From contig JAUVLN010000135.1 of the NCBI GenBank assembly GCA_030600725.1, positions 1 through 6,308 on the forward strand: a stretch of DNA of 6,308 nucleotides. Reading direction: 5' to 3'. The notes below the pieces were generated by a model. It was not told where the DNA came from. It did not search any database and saw nothing but the letters and a program-made list of their open reading frames with translations. This document shows, one piece after another, positions 1 through 5,447 of this stretch (positions are counted from its first letter, which is position 1; every line of letters begins with the position of its first letter). Source of the DNA: Thermoplasmatota archaeon (GTDB lineage: Archaea > Thermoplasmatota > Penumbrarchaeia > Penumbrarchaeales > Penumbrarchaeaceae). A program made the translations under genes and the position numbers.

Positions 1-107
1 CAGATAACAAGGAGATATTGGAACTTCTTGATGGGTTAGATGCAGAGGTCCATGTTCGGGAGGTTGTGTTGAAAAGCAAACATATGAAGGTACTTGCTCT
101 CAAGTAG
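1..107 (+). CDS. C-terminal end of an unidentified protein (5' partial)
   Basis: An open frame enters from the left edge (first whole codon at base 3) and runs 34 codons to a TAG at 105-107. The tail reads as an acidic amphipathic helix (NKEILELLDGLDAEV) followed by a beta-like strand and a basic end (VVLKSKHMKVLALK). Codon use is sensible and matches the other genes, so this is probably a true gene end. A helix, then a strand, ending in a short hydrophobic strand is seen at the C-terminus of Rossmann-fold methyltransferases, among others, but 34 residues cannot establish a family and no function is assigned. The gene converges on the zinc-ribbon gene, with 82 bases between the two stop codons. 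Confidence 0.6.
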   Translation, partial: DNKEILELLDGLDAEVHVREVVLKSKHMKVLALK

Positions 108-141
108 ATATCTGGCATATCTACTGAAAACGGACAAGTGG

Positions 142-165
142 AAAAATTACCAAACGGTTACTTTT
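142..165. terminator. Weak inverted repeat between convergent genes
   Basis: Between the stop codons at 107 and 190 there is an A-rich arm (142-146), then TTACC, a short loop, GGTTAC and a T4 run (162-165). The ACC/GGT core and the AAAA/TTTT flanks can pair with mismatches between them. The position suits a shared bidirectional terminator for two converging genes, and an oligo-T run is the usual archaeal termination signal. The stem is short and imperfect. Nothing else is visible in 108-189. Confidence 0.25.
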
Positions 166-189
166 AGGGGTGCGAAATAGGAGTTTATA

Positions 190-303
190 TCATCTTCGAT
201 CTCTATAGCAATTCGGACAGATGCCCAGATACCAACCTATCCCGCCCAGGAAATCCTGACCGCATAACCTGCAGATCTTATAGGAATCTACTTCCACACA
301 CAT
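190..303 (-). CDS. Zinc-ribbon miniprotein, 37 aa
   Basis: The - strand frame ends with TGA at 192-190. From the ATG at 303-301 it encodes 37 residues. Two zinc knuckles are clear: CRLCG (Cys11 and Cys14) and CPNC (Cys29 and Cys32), separated by a Gly- and aromatic-rich loop with GWYLG, and followed by the basic end YRDRR. The four-cysteine, knuckle-loop-knuckle pattern is typical of archaeal zinc ribbons that bind one Zn(II) and contact nucleic acid or protein. I chose the start at 303 because GTGATC (315-310) lies six bases upstream and can pair with the archaeal 16S 3' end. A second ATG at 309-307 would add Met-Gly. The frame stays open to base 444, but that extension does not look coding and overlaps the ATPase start. 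The gene may regulate or accompany the divergent ATPase, but this is inferred from position only. The small size limits confidence. Confidence 0.5.
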   Translation of the reverse strand: MCVEVDSYKICRLCGQDFLGGIGWYLGICPNCYRDRR

Positions 304-363
304 ACCCATGATCACGCTTTCCCACAAAAGCACAATATGCGAAATCCCAAATGGGTTTACCAT

Positions 364-376
364 TCGATATAGTTTT
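364..376. promoter_or_regulatory. Possible divergent promoter (TATA-like, CGATATAG)
   Basis: The 118-base gap between the zinc-ribbon start (303) and the ATPase start (422) must carry promoters for both directions if both genes are real. The best TATA-like stretch is GATATAG at about 366-372, which reads CTATATC on the other strand. Placing transcription starts about 26 bases away gives roughly base 395 for the + strand gene and roughly base 344 for the - strand gene, so both would have leaders of about 27-40 bases. The match to an archaeal TATA box is modest. Confidence 0.25.
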
Positions 377-421
377 CTATTTTCGACATTGTTTCGGCCC
401 TGGCACCGAGGATCGGGGAGT

Positions 422-1738
422 ATGATTACGTTTGTAGGTCGCAAACGGGAACTTGAGATGCTTGATCGTGAATACGGGAAGGGTGGCTTCTCATTCTTTC
501 CTATCTATGGAAGGAGAAGAATAGGAAAGACCGAGCTGATCAAGCAGTTCATAAAGGATAAGGACCACATATATTTCCAATGTATCGAGGGTACTGAAAG
601 GGAAAATATGCTCAACCTGAAGGAGGCTGCAAAAGAGACTATCGACCTCTCTCCGATAAGGGGTAACATTGAGGATATCTTCAGATACATCTCACAGATG
701 AAAAAAAAGAGATTTATCGTCGTAATGGATGAATACCCGTACCTTGCAGGTGTAAACAAGGGATTATCCTCAAGGATGCAGAGGATCATTGATGAGATCA
801 TATCAGACAGCAGTATCTTTCTGATACTCTGCGGATCCTCGGTGAAGATGATGTATCGTGAGGTTCTTGATAGCAAGGCCCCCCTGTATGGAAGAAGGAC
901 CGGTCAAATAGAGCTGGGCCCTCTTGGCTTCAGGGAAGGCATCGAACTCCTCGGTAAACCTCTGGAGGAATGCGTCAGGATATGGAGCGTATGCGGTGGC
1001 ATCCCATATTATCTGAATGAGTTCACAGGGAAGGGGTCGTTCTTCAAACAGCTGGAGGATAAGGTGCTCCTGGAAGATGGAATTCTGAGAAAGGAGGGGG
1101 AGTTCCTTTTAGGAACGGAGCTGGATGAGATGGGAAGGTATGCCTCGATAATAAAGGCCATATCAATGGGACATACAAGAGTCGGGAGGATAGTCAGCTA
1201 CTGTGGTTTAAGCGAGAGGATATCTATAACCCCGTACCTGAACACCCTGGAGAGATTGGGTTTTATCAGGAAGGAGATATCCATTGATGGGTCCGGGAGA
1301 TCCAAGGGGTTGTACCGGATAGATGATGAGTTCATCAGGTTCCATTTCACCTTCATAAGGCCGTACCAGACAACCCAGCAGAGGATGGCAAGGATAAGGA
1401 AGGATCATAACAGGTTTCTTGATGAGACCTTTGAGAGGATATGTAAAAGCTCTCTTATCGATAGATACCCCTCTTTGAGGATCGGCAGGTGGTGGCATAG
1501 AGAGGATGAGATAGACCTTGTTGGGGTGGATCCGGATGGAAATTCAGTGCTGTTTATCGAATGTAAGTGGAAGGACCTGAATATTGGTGAAGTTGATAGG
1601 ATCAGGGCATATCTGAAGAAAAAAGCCGGGAATGTTAAGAACCGGCCTCTGCATGGAAGTGGTTACGGAATAATGGCGAAGCGTTTCAAGGGGGGAAAGG
1701 AGGCTCTCGATCTGGACCTGGAAGATATTGCCCGATGA
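422..1738 (+). CDS. Archaeal-type P-loop ATPase with C-terminal PD-(D/E)XK-like domain (DUF234 type)
   Basis: The 438-residue product begins MITFVGRKRELEML, the typical opening of the archaeal ATPase family. Visible motifs are Walker A GRRRIGKT (30-37), Walker B FIVVMDE (98-104; Asp103, Glu104), a sensor-like CGSS (137-140) and the family signature APLYGRRTG (153-161). GGIPYYL (192-198) is followed by a winged-helix region at about 238-312. The C-terminal domain carries HREDEID (359-365) and FIECKW (378-383). Asp365, Glu380 and Lys382 match the D...ExK layout of restriction-endonuclease-like folds, as known for DUF234 proteins. It should hydrolyse ATP in the cytoplasm and may bind or cut DNA, but no substrate is known for this family. 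The frame is open upstream to an ATG at 308, but those 38 residues fit no family and overlap the divergent promoter region. GAGG at 408-411 is a possible ribosome site for 422. Length and motifs look intact. Fold family is secure; biological role is unknown. Confidence 0.9.
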   Translation: MITFVGRKRELEMLDREYGKGGFSFFPIYGRRRIGKTELIKQFIKDKDHIYFQCIEGTERENMLNLKEAAKETIDLSPIRGNIEDIFRYISQMKKKRFIVVMDEYPYLAGVNKGLSSRMQRIIDEIISDSSIFLILCGSSVKMMYREVLDSKAPLYGRRTGQIELGPLGFREGIELLGKPLEECVRIWSVCGGIPYYLNEFTGKGSFFKQLEDKVLLEDGILRKEGEFLLGTELDEMGRYASIIKAISMGHTRVGRIVSYCGLSERISITPYLNTLERLGFIRKEISIDGSGRSKGLYRIDDEFIRFHFTFIRPYQTTQQRMARIRKDHNRFLDETFERICKSSLIDRYPSLRIGRWWHREDEIDLVGVDPDGNSVLFIECKWKDLNIGEVDRIRAYLKKKAGNVKNRPLHGSGYGIMAKRFKGGKEALDLDLEDIAR

Positions 1739-1761
1739 GATGACCCCTTATCATCATATAA

Positions 1762-1780
1762 TTCCCGGATCGTACGGGGA
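1762..1780 (+). terminator. Short hairpin after the ATPase gene
   Basis: CCCG (1764-1767) and CGGG (1775-1778) can pair across a seven-base loop, with a further T-G and T-A pair outside, 23 bases after the ATPase stop codon. No T run follows directly; the nearest T5 runs are at 1867-1871 and 1919-1923, and these would suit archaeal oligo-T termination better. This may be a transcript-end structure, but the stem is short. Confidence 0.25.
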
Positions 1781-1854
1781 AGAGGTGAGATTGGAGATAA
1801 CTATCTATTTGCCAGGCCTGTATTGTAATTTATGGCTCCCGAAATATTGAAACA

Positions 1855-1901
1855 GTGATCGGATCATTTTTAGGGCCGACCTCGGCCGATAATAAGATCA
1901 C
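1855..1901. promoter_or_regulatory. Nested dyad element in the spacer before the surface-protein gene
   Basis: Two nested perfect inverted repeats share nearly the same centre. The inner one is GGCCGA-CC-TCGGCC (1874-1887) and the outer arms are GTGATC (1855-1860) and GATCAC (1896-1901). Between them, TTTTTA on one side faces TAATAA on the other and can pair in part. The inner block is GC-rich inside AT-rich flanks. The element lies 117 bases after the ATPase stop and about 70 bases before the TATA box of the next gene. It may be a regulator-binding operator, a transcript-end hairpin for the ATPase (it includes a T5 at 1867-1871), or a structured RNA. The rest of this 267-base spacer shows nothing coding. 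Confidence 0.45.
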
Positions 1902-1968
1902 CGCTTCCCGTCGAAGGGTTTTTGAGGAATTGATAGAGAATGGGATATCCTGATGGATATTGTTATGG

Positions 1969-2005
1969 AAATATTTAATACCCGTAGTAATTGATATGGA
2001 GGAGG
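1969..2005 (+). promoter_or_regulatory. TATA box and purine-rich ribosome site of the surface-protein gene
   Basis: AAATATTTAAT at 1969-1979 is a good archaeal TATA box. Its centre is about 32 bases before the ATG at 2006, which predicts a transcription start near 2000 and a leader of only a few bases. GGAGGAGG at 1998-2005 is a strong Shine-Dalgarno string that abuts the ATG, leaving about three bases if the first GGAGG pairs. If the transcript starts near 2000, part of that string may not be in the mRNA. Both signals favour the ATG at 2006 over the in-frame TTG at 1991. Confidence 0.6.
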
Positions 2006-5000
2006 ATGAGGCTCGGAAAATGGGTTATTGTTGGTATATTGATCATGATGATATCGGTCAATGTCAATGCCGTACCCCATCATGTGGATTACGATGATGT
2101 TGATGCAAATATCTCCATCATTATCCACTATGTACAAAACGCTCTGTATGAGATAAATCTGACCTTTGAAGCGATCCTGGCGGACGATCCAGCGAATGTA
2201 ACTGTTCATGGTGATCATTTTGTCGATAGCGTAAAAAGGGTTGATGAAACGCTTGATATGATCCCGGGATCGGTTGATTCATATCAAACCCTTGAGACCT
2301 TTCATACCGGTTTTATTCGATTTGAGAGGAACTTCTCCCTCACGTTATCCGGTTATCTAATGATAATAGGATCAATCGAGGTATTCGATTGTTATGATCT
2401 TTCCATATGGAATATATCCTCGATCAAGGAGAACCTGACATCAGTAGATGAAGCGATAGATGAATATGAAGAGGGTTTCGATATCATCAATGAATATACA
2501 TTGATCATGAGGGATGATCTGGAATATCTTGGATCAACAGGATTGAACGTGGATGAACAGATCGATCTTTCATCCGGAATTATTGGACATATGGAAGGGA
2601 ACTATTCCGGAGTGGGGAGGGAAGAGGTTGCGGATGAATTGGTCTCGTACCTTGTACCACAATGGTCAGAGGGCCTCTGGAGTTTGGTCAATGAAGAGGA
2701 GATGGATAATGAATTGGCCGAAAGGCTGAGGATCCTGGATATGATCGTTCCCGTGCTATCCTCGAATATGTTCAAACTGTTGAAAGATCGGATGGATCTG
2801 CTGAAAGCCGTGGATACCAACATGGGGCAATTCCATGAGAATCAGACGAAATTCCTTCACAGCATCGAATTTTTCGAAAACACATCAAAAAGGCCTGAGG
2901 ATCTGTCAGATCAGTATGATCTTTTTAATTCCACGAGGAATGCATTTAATGAACTGGAGATCAGACTCGAGGAACAATGGGCTTTATTTCAGGAGATCGA
3001 CCCGGAAAACGGGGATATCATCGAGGAGAACCTGACATCGTTGGAAGAGCTGTTGGATTCATACGAGGAACGGCTTTTTAACATCTCCTTGATCATCGGT
3101 CAACTGAACGGACTTGCAGAGTTAATATCGATTACATTGGAGAAAAACGTGATCCCGGCCGATCCGGACCTGGATGGGCAGATATCATTCGATGAGATGA
3201 GAAACCTCATGATACCCGCCGAGATGTGGGTTACAATGGATGATATGGTCGAATTGGAGGATCTGCTGGAGAGTGAGTTGACAAGCATCGGAAGGCCGTG
3301 GAGGGATGAGGTCGATCTATTCTTTCTTCCCCTTTCCGATGGTATCGATCTAACGGTGAAGTTCTCGATCGATCATGATAATTTGATCGACGATCTTGTA
3401 GGTGTCACCTTCATCAACGAGACCAATGAGATATTGAAGGATAAGGAGCATATGTTGAGTGCGATCACCAACCTCAATATGATGTATGGTACTTTTACCG
3501 AACTTGAGCATCAGTTGGATGTGATCGATGGGCTTGAGCTGGATGTCAACATGTCCGTGCTGGAACCATTATCCCTGCTGCTGGATCAATATCGAGATCT
3601 CCTCGAGAGGCTCGCCGGGGATATGAACGTATCCGGTCTATTCCTGTCATTGGATAATGATCTGAAACCCTATGATTCGTATCTATTACTCAATGTCCTG
3701 TATCTTCGGAAGGATGCTTTCGGGGGGGTGAGCTATTCCGACAATGATGTGATCTCATTGTTTCTGGATAACATCTCTTTTCCTGATATGATAACAATCG
3801 ATGGATTGGCAAACGGTATCGTCCCGATCACCAGGGATATGGCCCTGGGAGATCACGGGGTAAACGTATCCGTGAACTCATCGACATTTGGCGATCTACG
3901 GGTCGTCAGGAATTTCACCGTGAGAAAGATATATACGGACATGGTCCTGACATCCTCATCCGATGATGTCGATATTGACGGGGAGGTGGATATTCAGGTA
4001 TCGGTCAGGGATGAGTTCAACAGGGGTGTCCGGGGTTCCATCCGGCTTGATGAGGTGGAGATGGAAATTGATGGGATGATCGAATTCAATCGTACGTTCT
4101 CGACTTACGGGGACCATTCGATCGTTGGTAATTTCTCGGGTGAAGGGTATTATTACAATTCCAGTGATGAGATCCTGATCAGGGTAAGGGACGACCCTAT
4201 CATGTCTCTACTGATAGAGAACACGACAATTGAGATCGGCCAGATGATCGTTGGGGAGCTGATACTGGAGAAAGGAGAGGGCTTACTGGAAGTCACCATT
4301 GGTGAGATGGTCATCCCATTTGGGTTCGCTTCAAACGGGACCCAGCTCCCGTTTTCATTGAATTCGTCGATACTTGGCGTGGGGGCATATCGTGTTTTTG
4401 CATCTCTGACAGGTTCTGTATCCTGGATCCGGGATGGGGTGAGCCTATACACGAATATCCTAATAATAGAAAATGAGACCGAGGATCCTGTTGTTGAGGA
4501 TCCTATTGTTGAGGATCCTGTTGTTGAGGATCCTGTTGTTGAGGATCCGGTCGTTGAGGATCCGGTTGATGAGGATCCGGTCGTTGAGGATCTACTGGAA
4601 GAATATTTGAACTACTTTGAAGGTGCTCCTCTGTGGAAGATACTGCTGGTGCTTGTGATGATCTTGATGGTCCTTGTGGTGATCTTCGTATTCGTCAGGA
4701 AGGAATGGTTAAGAAGTAAAGAGGAGAGGAGAAACCGACCTTCGATACATGAGGTGAGGGGACCTGTGGAGATCGAACATGTTGATGATCCGAAGTACAA
4801 GGAGAGCACACGAAAGATCCTCAAAAGGGCTGCAGAACATCTTGGTTTGAAGAGGATCGATCCGGTAAGGGCGGGTGTTGTTGTAAAATATATCGATATG
4901 GTAGAGGGATCTCCGGAGGAGATAGGTTTGAAGACGACGCTTACTCCCAGGGAGAACGGGTCAAAGCTAATTGTGAGTGGGGCCGGGAAAGATGTTTCCG

Positions 5001-5158
5001 ATAAGGTCACATCCACATTCGAGAGGTGTGTATACCACCCTGAACCGCCCACCGAGGATTCCATAAGGGAATATGATGTATCCGTGGGAGCGGTCATATC
5101 CTGGTACAGGTCCTTATCCCGGGATAATGAAGGTACGATGGAAGAAAGCTCAAGCTGA
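2006..5158 (+). CDS. Large single-pass surface protein: helical repeats, EF-hand loop, Ig-like region, EDPVV stalk, cytoplasmic DUF4129-like tail
   Basis: The product is 1050 residues. MRLGKWVIVGILIMM...VNA (1-22) is a signal peptide with likely cleavage before VPHH. Residues about 30-600 are acidic, mostly helical, and contain three degenerate repeats (FxxLExxL at F103, F314 and F497, each followed by a DxY motif at D152, D351 and D527). One canonical EF-hand loop, DPDLDGQISFDE, sits at 386-397. Residues about 600-820 are beta-rich and Ig-like; 641-729 is the clearest unit. Seven EDPVV-type repeats (826-860) form a stalk, followed by one membrane helix (about 879-897) and a basic RKEWLRSKEERR stretch, so the C-terminus is cytoplasmic. 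The tail (about 928-1035) ends with FERCVYHPEPPTED (1005-1018), like the end of DUF4129 domains. I count 26 N-x-S/T sequons outside the membrane and one inside. Only two cysteines are present (one outside, one in the tail). I recognise no full-length family. Surface sensing, adhesion or envelope scaffolding is inferred. Confidence 0.9.
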   Translation: MRLGKWVIVGILIMMISVNVNAVPHHVDYDDVDANISIIIHYVQNALYEINLTFEAILADDPANVTVHGDHFVDSVKRVDETLDMIPGSVDSYQTLETFHTGFIRFERNFSLTLSGYLMIIGSIEVFDCYDLSIWNISSIKENLTSVDEAIDEYEEGFDIINEYTLIMRDDLEYLGSTGLNVDEQIDLSSGIIGHMEGNYSGVGREEVADELVSYLVPQWSEGLWSLVNEEEMDNELAERLRILDMIVPVLSSNMFKLLKDRMDLLKAVDTNMGQFHENQTKFLHSIEFFENTSKRPEDLSDQYDLFNSTRNAFNELEIRLEEQWALFQEIDPENGDIIEENLTSLEELLDSYEERLFNISLIIGQLNGLAELISITLEKNVIPADPDLDGQISFDEMRNLMIPAEMWVTMDDMVELEDLLESELTSIGRPWRDEVDLFFLPLSDGIDLTVKFSIDHDNLIDDLVGVTFINETNEILKDKEHMLSAITNLNMMYGTFTELEHQLDVIDGLELDVNMSVLEPLSLLLDQYRDLLERLAGDMNVSGLFLSLDNDLKPYDSYLLLNVLYLRKDAFGGVSYSDNDVISLFLDNISFPDMITIDGLANGIVPITRDMALGDHGVNVSVNSSTFGDLRVVRNFTVRKIYTDMVLTSSSDDVDIDGEVDIQVSVRDEFNRGVRGSIRLDEVEMEIDGMIEFNRTFSTYGDHSIVGNFSGEGYYYNSSDEILIRVRDDPIMSLLIENTTIEIGQMIVGELILEKGEGLLEVTIGEMVIPFGFASNGTQLPFSLNSSILGVGAYRVFASLTGSVSWIRDGVSLYTNILIIENETEDPVVEDPIVEDPVVEDPVVEDPVVEDPVDEDPVVEDLLEEYLNYFEGAPLWKILLVLVMILMVLVVIFVFVRKEWLRSKEERRNRPSIHEVRGPVEIEHVDDPKYKESTRKILKRAAEHLGLKRIDPVRAGVVVKYIDMVEGSPEEIGLKTTLTPRENGSKLIVSGAGKDVSDKVTSTFERCVYHPEPPTEDSIREYDVSVGAVISWYRSLSRDNEGTMEESSS
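2276..3622 (+). repeat. Three degenerate helical repeats in the ectodomain
   Basis: Three stretches align without gaps at protein level: residues 91-110, 302-321 and 485-504. They share F at the 13th position, F/L at the 16th, E at the 17th and F/L at the 20th. Downstream of each is a second conserved helix: IKENLTSVDEAIDEYEE (140-156), IEENLTSLEELLDSYEE (339-355), and a weaker third copy with LLLDQYRDLLERL (524-536). Copies one and two of the second helix are strikingly close, and their DNA shares a run of about 16 bases (AGGAGAACCTGACATC). Unit spacing is roughly 180-210 residues. This suggests an ancient internal triplication with later length drift. Confidence 0.5.
3161..3196 (+). other. 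EF-hand calcium-binding loop within the surface protein
   Basis: The 12 codons encode DPDLDGQISFDE (residues 386-397), which fits the EF-hand loop rule at every key site: Asp at 1, 3 and 5, Gly at 6, Ile at 8 and Glu at 12. The segment before it (LAELISITLEKNV) and after it (EMRNLM, then a second helix) can form the flanking helices. No second loop of this quality is present, so it would act alone or in a dimer. It lies outside the membrane, where calcium is usually plentiful, so a structural role is as likely as a signalling one. Dockerin-type modules use the same loop, but a dockerin needs a paired copy that is absent here. Confidence 0.7.
4481..4592 (+). repeat. 15-bp tandem repeat encoding an EDPVV stalk
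   Basis: Seven full 15-base units (4481-4585) of the form GAGGATCCNGTNGTT encode Glu-Asp-Pro-Val-Val, with Ile-Val in the second unit and Val-Asp in the sixth. A truncated eighth unit (GAGGATC) ends at 4592. The first four units use CCT for Pro and GTT/ATT codons, and the last three use CCG with GTC/GTT. That is two sub-blocks, as expected from stepwise expansion by slippage or unequal exchange. Every full unit contains GGATCC. The encoded acidic, proline-spaced segment lies just outside the membrane helix and probably works as an extended spacer. Copy number may vary between strains. Confidence 0.9.
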
Positions 5159-5186
5159 TAAAGTGGGCGGATGGAAGAATATCGAT

Positions 5187-5208
5187 GGATGAACCTTCGG
5201 GTTTATCC
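5187..5208 (+). terminator. Nine-pair hairpin with UUCG tetraloop after the surface-protein gene
   Basis: GGATGAACC (5187-5195) pairs with GGTTTATCC (5200-5208) over nine positions, one of them a G-U, and is capped by UUCG closed by a C-G pair, the exceptionally stable C(UUCG)G tetraloop. It starts 29 bases after the stop codon at 5156-5158. No T run follows at once, so it is not a bacterial-style terminator. A T5 lies at 5307-5311. It most likely stabilises or marks the 3' end of the long transcript. Confidence 0.6.
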
Positions 5209-5218
5209 TCTCGTTGGG

Positions 5219-5236
5219 CCTGTCAGAAAGAACAGG
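5219..5236 (+). other. Second small hairpin in the same spacer
   Basis: CCTGT (5219-5223) and ACAGG (5232-5236) form a five-pair stem with an eight-base purine-rich loop, ten bases after the UUCG hairpin. The two may belong to one structured 3' region. Further on, TGATC-GA-GATCA (5311-5322) is a third short dyad. Short open frames here (28 codons from 5171 and 42 codons from 5185) do not look coding, so bases 5159-5447 are best treated as non-coding. Confidence 0.3.
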
Positions 5237-5377
5237 TGGGGACCGTGGATGGTGATGTGAAAACGTTGATCGGATCTTTCTCCGGGTCGAAAAACAGGAT
5301 GGGATGTTTTTGATCGAGATCATCAGGGATCATGAGGTTGAGAAGAAAATTCTAAAACTATTATATATTTAAAAATA

Positions 5378-5393
5378 TTACCACTATCGGTAA
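5378..5393. promoter_or_regulatory. TTACC-N6-GGTAA dyad in AT-rich leader region, possible operator
   Basis: Perfect five-base arms TTACC (5378-5382) and GGTAA (5389-5393) flank six bases. They lie just upstream of the TATA box of the next gene, inside a very AT-rich stretch (about 5350-5410) that itself includes a TATATATTTAAAAATA run (about 5363-5377). Placement next to the promoter fits an operator for a dimeric regulator. A similar TTACC-N4-GGTTA string occurs at 147-160. Short arms make chance occurrence quite possible. Confidence 0.3.
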
Positions 5394-5416
5394 AATTAGT
5401 ATTAAATTGAACGATG

Positions 5417-5424
5417 AATATAAG
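5417..5424 (+). promoter_or_regulatory. TATA box of the second ATPase gene (leaderless)
   Basis: AATATAAG, preceded by the purine-rich ACGATG, is centred about 28 bases before the ATG at 5448. This places the predicted transcription start on or next to the start codon, so the mRNA should be leaderless. In agreement, no Shine-Dalgarno string precedes 5448, and an in-frame TAA at 5421-5423 bars a longer protein. Confidence 0.55.
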
Positions 5425-5447
5425 TAATCCGTTGTACATTCATAACC

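Noticed and set aside
308..421. 38-residue N-terminal extension of the first ATPase from an ATG at 308
   Set aside because: The residues fit no family, the canonical opening FVGRKRELE begins right after the Met at 422, and the extension would cover the divergent promoter region and the zinc-ribbon leader.
304..444. N-terminal extension of the zinc-ribbon frame up to base 444 on the - strand
   Set aside because: The extra 47 residues have no recognisable pattern and overlap the ATPase start; a ribosome-site match supports the ATG at 303.
1898..2218. 106-codon - strand frame across the promoter and signal peptide of the surface-protein gene
   Set aside because: It runs antisense to a clear promoter and signal peptide, and its translation shows no motif.
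3161..3196. Dockerin module and cellulosome-type anchoring
   Set aside because: Only one EF-hand-like loop is present; a dockerin needs two paired loops, and no cohesin-like partner is visible.
4481..4592. CRISPR-like or insertion-sequence repeat
   Set aside because: The repeats are contiguous 15-base units in frame within a gene, without spacers or terminal inverted repeats.
4612..5097. 161-codon open frame on the - strand inside the surface-protein gene
   Set aside because: It is antisense to the membrane helix and cytoplasmic tail, its Ser/Thr-rich product has no domain signature, and it is explained by the codon bias of the real gene.
5171..5313. Short + strand frames of 28 codons (from 5171) and 42 codons (from 5185) in the spacer
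   Set aside because: No ribosome site, no motif, and both run through the UUCG hairpin; better explained as non-coding.
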